The notes under the pieces: generated by a model
What the model was told of the DNA's origin: nothing
Database searches by the model: none
What the model saw: the letters and a program-made list of their open reading frames with translations, nothing else
Translations under genes and position numbers: made by a program
Part shown: positions 21,342-31,903 of the stretch, piece after piece
Numbering within the stretch: position 1 is the stretch's first letter
Layout: each line of letters starts with the position of its first letter
Source: Pleurotus ostreatus/Saccharomyces cerevisiae fusant
Taxonomy: Eukaryota; Opisthokonta
NCBI GenBank assembly: GCA_024196135.1
Contig: JAMQCK010000015.1
Location: 124,001-188,000 of the forward strand
Length of the DNA: 64,000 nt
Direction: 5' to 3'

Positions 21342-21903
21342 ATGTTCGCCAAGCTCGCTGTTGCTTTCCTTGCTTTCACCGGCGCTTCGCTCGCCCTCCC
21401 GACCCGCTCCATCGAGGCGCGCAACGTCGGCAGGGGTCAGTTGCACCTGTTCTTGCGCTCTGAGTATCAGCTAACATCCTCTTAGCGACCTACTACGAGC
21501 CGGCTGGCGGCTACGGCGCTTGCGGCAACGTCCTCCAGAACACCGACATGGTCGTCGCTCTCTCTGCCGACCAGTACCTCGCCGGTGCTAACTGTTAGTC
21601 TACTTCCTCTCCTCTTACATTGCCCGATAACTGACACCATACTCAGGCGGCAAGCAGCTCACTGCGACCCGTAAGTCGGACTTCTCACTTCTCTCTCACT
21701 ATCTCCGTTTTCCTACACTAAACATCTCCCCAACGACTTTATGCTGACCATCGCCTCCAGATGCCGGCAAGTCCGTCACCGTCACCGTGGCCGACCTTTG
21801 CCCGGGCTGCGCCGCCAACGGCCTCGACCTCACCAGCGCCGCCTTCCAGCAGCTCGCTGCGCTCGGCGAGGGCAACATCGACGTCGACTGGAGCTTCCTG
21901 TAA
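21342..21903 (+). CDS. Small secreted double-psi beta-barrel (barwin/expansin-like) protein
   Basis: A secreted protein of about 115 residues of the RlpA/barwin-like fold, often annotated in basidiomycetes as riboflavin-aldehyde-forming-enzyme-like. The signal peptide is MFAKLAVAFLAFTGASLALP. After a possible propeptide ending around SIEARNVGR, the mature part starts ATYYEPAGGYGACGNVLQNT, then DMVVALSADQYLAGANCGKQ. The last exon gives GKSVTVTVADLCPGCAANGL and DLTSAAFQQLAALGEGNIDV, ending DWSFL. The four Cys in ACG, CGK and DLCPGC, with the DLCPGC motif, are the hallmark of the family. Three introns interrupt it. Catalytic activity is not shown by the sequence; wall-polysaccharide binding is typical of the fold. 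Confidence 0.9.
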
Positions 21904-22477
21904 TGGATTCGGCTGAAGTCTGAGAGACGGCCAGCGCAGAGCGCCCCACACCCACGACCCCGAGACGACTTGATTGACGTCCTCCCCGCGGGGGGTGCAC
22001 GACTATCTATTGGGTGTACACACTAGTATTTATCGCCTAACTTATTTGTGTTGTAGCATACACACCTGGTCGATGTTTGATCATCTCTTTGAGTCTGTGC
22101 TTGCACCCAGTATTTTGGAGGTAAAAAGTGCTCGAGGCGCACCGTATTGTCGCCCTTCTGCCTTCGAGACCACGATCTCTGTTAGCCTCTCACGCAATGA
22201 TTCTACAAGTGGCATGGTGAGAGCAATTCGCGGTCTCGCTCTTGCCTTAGCTTTTGAAGCCTCCTCATGTATAGAAGCCCGCTCTCCAGCTGCTATGTAC
22301 TTCATAAAATACACCCATGTAGTACAGAATAGAATGCTCGACAATAAATGAGTATACGTGAGCTATAATGATTATTACACGCTTTGGAATCTTCTCTGCT
22401 CGCCCCTACGCGCGACGCGACGTCTTCTGAACGCACGCCTGCCCACCGCACACGCGCTACGATACACCATATATGCG
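21904..22477. other. Intergenic region between convergent genes
   Basis: About 570 bases of 3' flanking sequence. An open frame of about 88 residues on the minus strand has no recognised similarity. No repeat seen. Confidence 0.35.
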
Positions 22478-24354
22478 CTATGCCAGCTGCTTGATCGCCT
22501 GCAACGCGCACAGCGCCGCACCGACCCCACTCCCGTCTTTCGCGAGCCCGATCTCGACGCTCTTCTCGACGGACTCGCCTGTAAGCATCCTGATCGCCTC
22601 GCGCATCGTCGGCTCGAAGTTGGGGTAGAACTGGATCAAGCTGCCGTCGACACCGACGATGAACTTGTCCTCTGGCTCGGCCGCCTTTCCATTGGTGCCA
22701 TTCGGCTCGCCCTTCAAGAGCGAGCCGCGCCCGGTCTGGATGAGCACGGCGGCGACGGCGGTACCGCTAAGCAGGCCCGCGCGCCGCGCGACGAGCGCGC
22801 ATGCCCACCGGACGATGGCGGCATCGCGCAGGGAGACGTCGTTCGCGGGCAGCTGAAGTCGCCTGACGATGATATCCTTGATCTTCTGCAGGCGTGCCTT
22901 CGCCTTCTCCTCGATCTTCGACTCGTCCGACAGCGCCTCGAAGTCGGGCGCGTCGATGGGCTTGCCCGAGTACGTATCCTCCTTGCCCGCTTCCCAGGCC
23001 TCCTCGACCTCGGACATAACCGAGGTGTCGAGCCCCCACTGGTGGTTGAGCGTCGCCGAGGAGGCGCCGGAGAAAAGCAGCGGTTTCGGTACAGCGTCGA
23101 CGAGGGAGACGAGGATATTACGCGTGATCTCGCCGAGATACATCCCGGAGATGAACTTCTCGAACGCCTGGAAGCGCGGGTTGATACTCCGACGGTCGAG
23201 GGAGGTGTCGTAGGGCGTGTTGGGGAGGTGCGTGCGCGTGTTGTTGAATGCGCCCCATTCAGTGTTGATGACCATATGGCCGCCCTTGGCGGCGGCGGGC
23301 GAGTTGGCCAGTTTGGTGATGTTGGCGACTTGCTCGACGTAGGCACCGTTCGTGCCCGTGCCAAAGATCGCGCCTAGTGTGCATCCGCCGCCGGTATATG
23401 CTCGGGATAGGAGCGCGCCGACAGTCTACGGGGAGTTAGCAAGGGAAGGGAAGGACACCTAGCGCACATACGTCGTTTACGAGGGCGACACAGCGCACAT
23501 GCAAGTGCTTGCGGTCGAAGGCGTCCTGCAGGAGCTTTACAACATCGTTTCCGACGGCATGCTTCGCAGAGAAGCCTTTCGTCCAGGTCAGAATCTTCCC
23601 CTCGTCGAGCGCGGTTTGCTCGACTGGGAAGGAGAAGGTGAGGCCAAGGTTGACGATCTCCGGGTTATAGTCGGCTTTCGTTGGGTATGGCGACTCAGTG
23701 CCGGGTATGTGCGCGCTTGCGGTAGACTTGGCATGGGTGGTGAGGAAGGCATCGACGGAATCCGCCAAGTAGTCTTTTTTCGCCAATCTGTCAGTCAATG
23801 GAGAGGGGGGAAAGAGGAATCGCGTACCGAAAAGGTCGGTAGCTTCGCCAGTCTTCAAGGCGTCAGAAACCTTGTACTTCTGTTGTGTGAGGTCGAATGT
23901 CCGGTCCCCATTCAAGACGACCTCGCAGACGCGGCTGATCGGGAATTTAGTAGAGGGCGAGGGAAAGGAGTCGCTACGCATACAGGTTCGTGCCGCCAAG
24001 GTCCAGGGCGAGAAATGTACTAGGGAAGAGTCAGCTGCATAGCGGTGCAAGGAGGCAGTCGACGCACCCAGTTTCCGAACCGTCAGGGACGCCGGTCACG
24101 AATGTCGGTCTATTGATCTCAGTTCAGCTGATCGAATATCGATCCCGTTTCACTGATAACACGCACATCATGGCCATGGGCTCGCCATACTTCGAGAGTC
24201 CTTGCTTGAACTCGCGCAGGAAGGCTTCTGTGATTTCGACGAGGGAATCCTTGCTGAGCTGGAACTGCCTGTCGATGCCGTCGATGACGGCCTGGGGGCC
24301 GGTTGTCTTGTAGTCGTGTGCCGCGGTGGCGTACATCGGGGGCGGCGACGACAA
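22478..24354 (-). CDS. Hexokinase
   Basis: Phosphorylates glucose (and probably other hexoses) with ATP in the cytosol. The start chosen is MSSPPPMYATAAHDY at 24354. Exon 1 encodes DRQFQLSKDSLVEITEAFLR and EFKQGLSKYGEPMAMM. Short exons follow with PTFVTGVPDGSETG and TFLALDLGGTNLRVCEVVLN, the ATP-binding phosphate-1 motif. The sugar-binding region reads LGLTFSFPVEQTALDEGKIL and TWTKGFSAKHAVGNDVV, and the catalytic Asp is in CVALVNDV. The second lobe has GALLSRAYTGGGCTLGAIFG and MVINTEWGAFNN, and the C-terminus has FIVGVDGSLIQFYPNF. At least six introns are present. Length of about 500 residues is normal. Whether it is a broad hexokinase or a glucokinase cannot be told by eye. Confidence 0.92.
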
Positions 24355-25529
24355 GGCGGGGAAGGTGGAGGTGTGGGGGAAGATGGTAGTTAGTAGTCAA
24401 GATGGAGGGGGCGGCGGGAGAGAATATCTCGCAACGTCATGCTACCCGCCCGTTGCCGTTTTCGGCATTCGGGCGAGGATTCTGCTCGATCCGGGCGGCC
24501 CTTTCGCGGCTCGGCCCCGGTACCATGCGCTCGCGACTCCGGGCGCGAGCAGGGCGCGTCGGGCCCCGCGGCCAGAGCGGAGGTCCCGCCAACGTTAGCG
24601 GGCTGCGGGGGCGGGCGGACGGTCCACATAGAAAACACGATCCAGGTGTAGACTCGCGCAGACTGCAGCGAGAGCCGGCAACGGAAGGAAACTGACACGC
24701 CCTCTCCCCGGTCCCTGCCCACGGACTTAGTGAATTTACCCCGAGGGAACCCCTTTATCTCCAGATGGGGCGCGGCCCTTGTTGAACTTCTAGCCTGGAA
24801 GCTGCTCGTACCTGCAGTGATGTTGATGAGCTGGTGTCAAACCCAGCTAAGTAACGTCCCCTCGTTCACTAGGACGAATCGTATAAAGCAAATACGGTCC
24901 ATACTCTATAGAAAAATCAGCTCAGGGATTCGATGAGAGGTTATTTTCTCTAGGTCCCAGCGCAGAAGGAAGGGAAGAAAAAACAATGGGTGAATGGTTC
25001 AACAATCACGTGAGTATTGTCCAACTTTTGCCACCCGTGGCCCATCGCAGACAGCTCCACCCTCTTGCACCGCAACATCGTAGCTATGCCTTTGGGAGGG
25101 ATGAACAGTCATCGATGCAACTGCGGCCCATCCAGGACATCAGTAACGACTTTCTAGATGACCTTCTCCCCGACACATCTCCGCTCAATTGTTTATCAGT
25201 AGCCCCTGCGGTTCGCCCTGTATTACACCAGCGCATCGAGGCTGCCTTACTTCAAGTAGTGGCAATGACATGCAGTGCATCACTGAACCAAGAGAACTTG
25301 ACGAGCTTTGAAAAAGTCTGTACCGCGCATACACGAGTCCGCGCCGCTAGCAGACCATGGCCCAACTAAGAATTCAAGACGTGAGTGTGCGTTTGGTATA
25401 CAGCGGTATACGAAGTCTAATACATGAATGATATAGATGCGATGAGTATGAGTATCGAGAGCAGATATGATGCAGGTGAAAGCCAAGATGATAATGGTAA
25501 GCAGCAAGCGAGAGCACGGAGCACAGCAC
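24355..25529. other. Gene-poor region upstream of hexokinase
   Basis: About 1.2 kb. The first 300 bases are very GC-rich and likely form the hexokinase promoter. A plus-strand frame at 24986-25369 (127 codons, starting MGEWFNNHV) has a fair start context, but carries an apparent GTGAGT...GCAG intron whose removal creates an early stop, and it resembles nothing I know. I do not call it a gene. Confidence 0.35.
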
Positions 25530-27572
25530 TCAATCCTCGTCCTCGTCCATCGGGTCGCCCTGCAGCAACCTGACGACGTCCTCCCCGCCAACGCGCACCG
25601 CGCGCGCGTACAGCTCGTCGCGCTTCGACTTGTCCGGCGTGAGGTCGAGCAGCGGAAGGACGGCTTCTAGCAGCAGGTCCTTCGTCTCCGAGAGCGTGTC
25701 CCGCTCCTGCGTCGTGGGGTCGAGGTCCATGTCGGCGTCTGGCCGACTGGATAGCTCGAGCGCGCGCTCGAAAAACTCCATGGCTTTCTCGAGTGCATGC
25801 CGTGCCTCGACGGCGCTCTCGCTCGCCAGGACAGCGTCCGACTCCGCATCGCTGTGCGCCTCCTGCAGCCGCGCCTCGATCTCGTCCAGGCGCGCGGACC
25901 CGTACGTGAGCCAGCACTTGCCGCGCATGCGCGTAATCGGCCCGCGCCAATTGTCCATGTCGGCCTCCATACGCATCTGCTCGAAGACCGAGTCCGCCCA
26001 GGACGCCCAGTACTGGCGCTCGCGCGGCACCGTGAGCTTCTCGGCGAGCAGCAGAACCTCGTGCGCCACCGTGTACAGCTCCTTCGCACGCGAAAAGTTG
26101 TCCGTCGCAGTCGCCGATGTGGGCGGCGCCGTAGACATGTCCTCAGCGCCATCGGGTGGAGGCTGGGCGTGCGTTGCATGTAGTGGGTGCGGCATGTGGA
26201 AGATCCCACGGGAAAATTGGTCCATGGCGAGGATCATCAGGTCGTTCGCGGTCGCACCCGCAAGGGACATGCGGAGGGTGATAGGAGGACGACGGGCAGC
26301 GATGACTGAGAACGGGGACTCTTTTGGCCAGGCAGGCTCCTCCGCGGTGAAGGCAGGGGAGTCTTTCGAGCGTTCGATAGCCTCCTCGGCGATGCAGACC
26401 AGTGTTCGGCCCCAGACGATGGCCATTCGCCAGTCCTCTGGCGCATCGCACGTACTTCGACCGTCTGTGCGTTTTGGAAGGTTCTCGCCGGTCTCAAAGA
26501 CGTCCAGTGCAGCTAGCCAGTAGGGTATTGGTGTATTTGGTTCGCCTTCCAGGGCGACATTGGGATCTTGGGCGATGAGGTTGCCGAAGAGGAAGAGGGT
26601 GGAGCCAAGGATGGCATGGAAGGCTGTAGGGAGTTCACGGCATTTGCTGGAAGGTGAGGGAGATCAGCGATGATTCCTAATACGGCCGACCGCAGACACG
26701 CACCATTTCCTGCGGGCCAAGGGCGGCTGGGGCTGGGATACGTGTCGATGGTGATGGCAGCTCTTGTGGCTAATGCTGTCGCTCTGAATGTTCTCAAAGC
26801 TCCATTCGCTGCGCAATTTCTCCTCAGAGGGTGAGAGATCTGGGGGAGTCTCGGACTCTTCGCGCGGGGATGGTGCGGAGAACAGGACAGAGGGATCTTG
26901 ATAGTGCAGCAGGAATCGGTGGCACTCGTGTATGACTCCACGGAGGAGGGCGAGAGCCTCGGAGGTGTCGTCGCCTAGGCGGGAGTGTCAGAAATACAGA
27001 TGGGACGCGCCACTCGCTCTAGACTCACTCTCGTACTGCTCGGCTGCCTTCTGGAACAGGTCCTTCAAATCCTCCCAGTCCTCAAAATCGCAGGTGCTCT
27101 TGAGACCTGTTTGGGATCCCCTCCTTGCCGTTGTTGTTGTGTCCATGATCTTCGTTCGCTTCGTCCAGCCGCTTACTCGGGGAGTGTGATGTGCTGCACC
27201 ACCGCAATGACCAGAACTGGCCGTTTCCTCACTCGATTCGGTCGAATAACGGGCCCGCTTAGATGGGGTCGAGGGTGGGGAGTCCGCTAGCTCTTCCTCG
27301 TGGTCGCTGCAGCACTCGCTGTGCAGGCCGCTGAGCGGGATGATGGCGGACAGAGCTGGGCTCGGCGTTCTGTGACGAGCCGGGCGATGTGACTGTGTGA
27401 CCTGCGACACCCATAGCCCTTTCGGGCGCGGGCGCTTGGTCTTGTTCGTCGTGCAGAACAGCGTCGAGGTAGGCATGCTCGACGTCGGCGATGGCGGCGG
27501 ATGAAAGGCTTCGTGTCGGGAAGGACACGCTGGCGGGGTCTGGACGCGTTCTCGCTCCGGGGCGCCCAGCAT
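25530..27572 (-). CDS. Ett1-like protein (enhancer of translation termination), TPR-like helical repeats
   Basis: Resembles fungal Ett1, a nuclear protein that influences stop-codon recognition with Tpa1. The N-terminal exon is open from MLGAPERE at 27572, contains TNKTKRPRPKGLW and a Ser/Pro stretch, and ends DFEDWEDLKDLFQKAAEQYE. Across a 60-base intron comes DDTSEALALLRGVIHECHRF, the best family block. Later exons have TAFHAILGSTLFLFGNLIAQ and WRMAIVWGRTLVCIAEEA. They also carry ANDLMILAMDQFSRGIFHMP and helical pairs such as ARHALEKAMEFFERALELSS, ending GDPMDEDED. The true start may be an internal ATG (27476 region). Family assignment rests on block similarity recalled from fungal homologs, so it is moderate. 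Confidence 0.6.
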
Positions 27573-29416
27573 ATGTTGCGCTTCTGCGGACCAATGAGAA
27601 CTCGCCCTTATCCGGTCTAGATCAACTTAGGCGATGTGCTCTGGACCTTGTATATTCGTCGCTTTGATTGTAACGTCCCTTCCTGATGGTACCGCAACGG
27701 CCCTGTTCTCGAACGAACAACAATGGTCTCTGAGGGCGGCCCCGAAGGTTTGGGTCGAAGAGGAGAGACGTGGACAAGGCATGGGAGGCTCAGAAAATCG
27801 AAGCAATTGAACCATCGGAACTTCAAGGAAGAATTGCTCGTGGACGTTCTCCGGCCGCATGCAACCAATCCTAGCGCATCTAAAGAAAATGAGGGAACGT
27901 TGAAACTGATGGGGCATAGATATGGCCGAGCAGGAGCGGACACAGGGAATAGAACGGAACCTCGGGAGTTGGACCGTAGGCGCGTGAGCACCAAGGATTC
28001 GGAAGGCCTTCTGATTCGTAGGTTGCGGGCCGCGGCTCGAAAAGGCGAATGACGATGAGGAGAATGAAGACAATGATTGGCTGGGAGTTAGATAGCAAAA
28101 AATCGATATGCGCAGGACAGCAGTCACACGAATCGCGAAAATATGGAATGATAGGCCGAATGGATGACAGCCCTTGAATGCTTGAGCAATTGAGCGTACT
28201 GCGGGAAGCAGGAAAAGCGTTCAAGAGGCGGGTGGCAAGCGAGAGCACGGGTAGCTGCATGAGGGGGAACGCGAAGGAAGATGTGGAATTGCGCTGACAA
28301 GAGGGAGGTCCACCGGAATATATACCTCATCTCCGAAGGAGAGGGATTAATTCAGAGCTATTCAGAAAGAGTTGCTGGTCACGGGCGGGAGATACTAACC
28401 AGAAGACGGAGCGGAGACGACGCCGGCCCCATTCAACTACAGCTGAAGTCGATTCAGACTGAGTTTGTTCGTAGCCTGTGCGTCGGTGGGACAGTACGAA
28501 AACAGCTAAGCCTCCTCCAGAGCAGTAGCCGCGTAGTAAGTACGTGACACCCGCGCCTTGAGAACAACGACAAGAAGGGTCGAAATGAAAGCCAGTGGCA
28601 GACCAGCGAGTTACGATATGAGGCTGGAAGAGCAGCAGGACGACGGAAACAGAGCCGAAGGAGTGAAGTGGTCGATCCGCATTAACCCAGGTCTTCATTA
28701 GCCGTTGAACCCTTGGAGCTGGCTGTCCCAACGATGAATAAGAAGGTGATTGGTTAAGCGCATACAAGCCCTTTGACGACGTCCAGAGGGTCCCAGAGAC
28801 GTCCGTAGTTACTTGCCATTCAAAAGTAGTAGCGTTCTTGCGGTGGCCCTTGCGCATCCAAGTCGTCGAGCATTCCTAGCGATAGATATCGGCAAGTGCC
28901 GTGCTGCCGAAGATCGTCAGAGTCCCAACGCGTCCGTAACGCGCTCTCGCCGCATCACAAGATGGTTGTAAGCCATAGAAAAGAGGATCAGAATGGTTCG
29001 CATTGTGCGCTGGTTGAATAGGATGGTCGCGCCTTTCAAGAGTATTCAAGTCACGGTGGCGCGTATGTAACTCATATTTGGGTTTATTTGGTCCAAAAGC
29101 TATCGTGAGTTCCGAGTCCAAAGCGTGAAGTGCTTGAGTAGTACATGTGTCAAAGAGGTAAGTATTTAGATCACTGCAGGTTCAAGTGGGAATGAATGGG
29201 TACGAGTGGTCAGCGCAGAGTGTTGGGAGGAAATTGGATATCAAGTCCATACACGAAGACACGGCGTCGATTGCAGTACAGAGCAAAGCATGATACAAGA
29301 AAGCATGAACAAGCAAGGAGTTTACGGGAATGAGACATAGAGAAGGCTGGAAAAGCGGAGAGAAGGGGAGGAAAGAAATCGAGGAAGGAAAACATCGCCT
29401 ATGGGCGGATGGGGGT
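27573..29416. other. 1.8-kb gene-poor region
   Basis: No recognised gene. Open frames occur on both strands, mostly overlapping, with no conserved motif and no sign of reverse transcriptase, transposase or long terminal repeats. The best single frame, 28327-28857 minus, is listed separately. Confidence 0.4.
28327..28857 (-). other. Open reading frame of doubtful coding status
   Basis: 176 codons without introns, starting MRKGHRKNATTFEWQVTT. It has a mildly hydrophobic middle (LHSFGSVSVVLLLFQPHIVT) but no recognised domain, no repeat and no obvious promoter. It is the longest frame in a 1.8-kb region that otherwise looks non-coding. It could be a lineage-specific gene or chance. Confidence 0.15.
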
Positions 29417-31242
29417 TCACAGCGAGGCCGCAAAAGCGTATGCATTAATCGCCTGCAGGGTCGCCGCGACGCTGTCCCCGAAGCGCGATTGACACTGCTC
29501 GACGAGAAACACGATGTGCTTTGCGATAGTGGCCGCGCGCTCATGGGCAAGACGCTCAGCGTCCTGCTCGGCCTGCCACTTGCGTACGGCCTGCTGGTGC
29601 AGCTCGGCGCGCAGCATCATCGCTTGCTGATCCTCGTTGCGCATGCGCGCGGCGGACTCTTGCAGCTTACGCGCGGCATCTTGCTGTTTCCGAATTGCCT
29701 CTTGCTGCTTCTGGAGAGCGAAAGCCTGCACTTCCTGCTGCCACTTGGACATCGATTCTGTGCGCTGATGAATTGGCTTTGGCGCGAGACCCGGAGGAGG
29801 CGGAAGATTATCTTGCGCTTGTAGCAACGCAAGGTTTGAGGCGGTCAGTTGCTGGGCTTGCTGCGTTTGCGAGACCACTGCTAGCGAGTTGCTATTCGCA
29901 GCGCCTGTCGAGGCTATGACAGAGGCGGGAATGGCGCCGAAACCTTGCAGTCCAGCTGCGGAAGCCTTCTGTTGCGTGAAACGGCGAGGAGGGACGTTCG
30001 TCCCCCATGTATTATTCGACCCACGACCCGACGTCAACGCCTGCGCTTGGGAGTTTCCATTCTGATGCAAGAAAGGAGCTTGCCGGCCGGGAGGAGCTTG
30101 ACCCAGGAACTCAGTAGGCTGAGGGGGGACGACCGCTTCAGCGCCAAAATTGACGCTTCTCGTCTCGTCTAGTGCGGCAACCTTCGGCTAAATGGACATA
30201 AGAAAAGCACCATTTGAACAACTGAACGACTTACCAGAGTCTGCGAAAGCGCACCCCCGAGGGTGACAGGTTCCTGGAACAAGAGCAGATTCTCAGCAGC
30301 CTGCATTGGCGGGAGAAGCAACGCTGCCATGCTGCGAAAACGGCCGCTATAGCCAGCGTAGCATGCCATTGCGTTGAACTGCAGCGATCATTCAGCGCTC
30401 CCATTGCAGCCGTCCTAAGCAGCTTTCAACATACCACGCAGCTCATCGACAATGCGACATTGAATAGAATCCGATGGAGATCTGACGGTAGCGCGTCTGC
30501 AACGAGCTTATGGCGCACCTGGAAGGAGAGGGCGATGGGTTTTCCGGATGCATTATTAAGCCTCTGTACACACCTTCAAGCTTCGCGCGCACAAGCCAAT
30601 GGAGAACGCATGCGGTATTAGAAGAGGCGTCGCGCTCGTCTTTCCGTAAGGCTGGGAGGGTCCGAAAGCTCCTATGCGCGCCGCTCTTGGCTGCTGTCTG
30701 TGCGCTGCCTGATTGTGCTGCCATCCCGTGCGTGCGACCTTCCCCGGGCCCACCATGCCACTGCCCGCTTGCCACTGCCACGCCCGCACCTCCGCAACCG
30801 CCTTCACGAGCTCCGGCAGCGCCGCACCCTCCTTCTGCGCGTGGTACATCGCCCAGAAGGCCCCGAACGCCTTGCACATCAGCACCGTGTGGTGGACGTG
30901 CTTCTGCGCGGTCGGGTGGGAGAGCAGCGCCGGGCTCGGGGCGGTGTCCCCGCAGCCGAGGACGCGCGCCCAGACGAGGTAGTCGAAGATGGCCCAGTGG
31001 TGGCAAAGCTCGACCATGGTGCGCTCCATGACGACCCGGTCCATCGAGTGTACGGTGCTCATCAGCTGTATCTTGCCCACGAAGTTGTCGTGCCACAGAA
31101 GGTAGGGTATCTCGGTGGTCCTGTCGAACGAGCCGAAGAATGGCTGACAGTCCTCGTCGGGGTACGGGCGGCGTGTAGGCACCGTTGGCGCGGACGCCGG
31201 CTGTTGAGGTTGGTTCATCATTGAATAGTAGTTCGGGCGCAT
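29417..31242 (-). CDS. Uncharacterised protein with C-terminal coiled coil
   Basis: Unknown function. The start MRPNYYSMMNQPQQPASAP is preferred over an upstream ATG at 31287, because a TATA box (31313-31320 region) lies only about 30 bases above 31287. Exon 1 contains a conserved-looking globular part, including FFGSFDRTTEIPYLLWHDNF and ERTMVELCHHWAIFDYLVWA. A following exon reads VRHKLVADALPSDLHRILFN and VALSMSCV, spliced to FNAMACYAGYSGRFRSMAAL. A Gln-rich linker leads to a long charged helix, KWQQEVQAFALQKQQEAIRK and QDAARKLQESAARMRNEDQQ. The C-terminus IVFLVEQCQSRFGDSVAATL looks like a packed helix. There is no signal peptide or membrane segment. The layout could suit a scaffold or transcription-associated protein, but nothing identifies it. 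Confidence 0.6.
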
Positions 31243-31903
31243 GATGGAGGATGAGTCACTGAGCCAGGAAAGGTGGGAAGAGGACAATGAGCGAGGGAAT
31301 ACAGACCTCCGTATTTATACCCCGCACTGCCTGGGCCCACTCACGCAGGTTCGACACGAGGTACTCTGTTTGTGGACAGGAAAGGGAGTCAATCAATCAG
31401 GGCCATGACCTACCGTGATGCGTTGCTAGCGCCTATTGTGATTCGGGCGCGCTAAGCGCTTCCATATCGATGCGCGCAGTACATTTATGGCCACAATGAA
31501 CCTGCAGAGGTCAGGCATACGCATGGCGAAGCGCGTCCCTGCATGTTCTTGCCCCATAGAGATGTCCGCGACCTTGTTCCGTTGTCGTGTGCTTGGGCCA
31601 GGGACTTGCTCGGCGCCTGCATGGGCGGGTGGCATCGGCATCTCCCGTGCGGACCGCAGTAGACTGCAAGAGAACAATGGACGGGCGACTCAACGAAGCC
31701 TGCCACCATCTGATTTTCCCACAATCATTCTTTGCACGTAAACCGCGGCTGATTCTGGCGTCGCGCGCTTGTCCAGTCTTCACACCGTCACCGGGGGCAA
31801 ATTCGTCGCGCTGAGGCAGGTCGAGTGGGGTGTGTATCGATGCGATTAGTACTGAGTATGTACGTTGATATAATACCTGAGCCATCCTCCCCAGTGCGCC
31901 CGT
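31243..31903. other. Intergenic, with TATA box of the coiled-coil gene
   Basis: The minus strand reads GGGGTATAAATACGG around 31311-31322, a clear TATA box for the gene to the left. The rest, about 580 bases, has only short overlapping frames and nothing recognised. Confidence 0.45.

Noticed and set aside
24986..25369. 127-codon frame as a gene
   Set aside because: No family, and an internal GTGAGT...GCAG pair gives an early stop if spliced. Unsupported.
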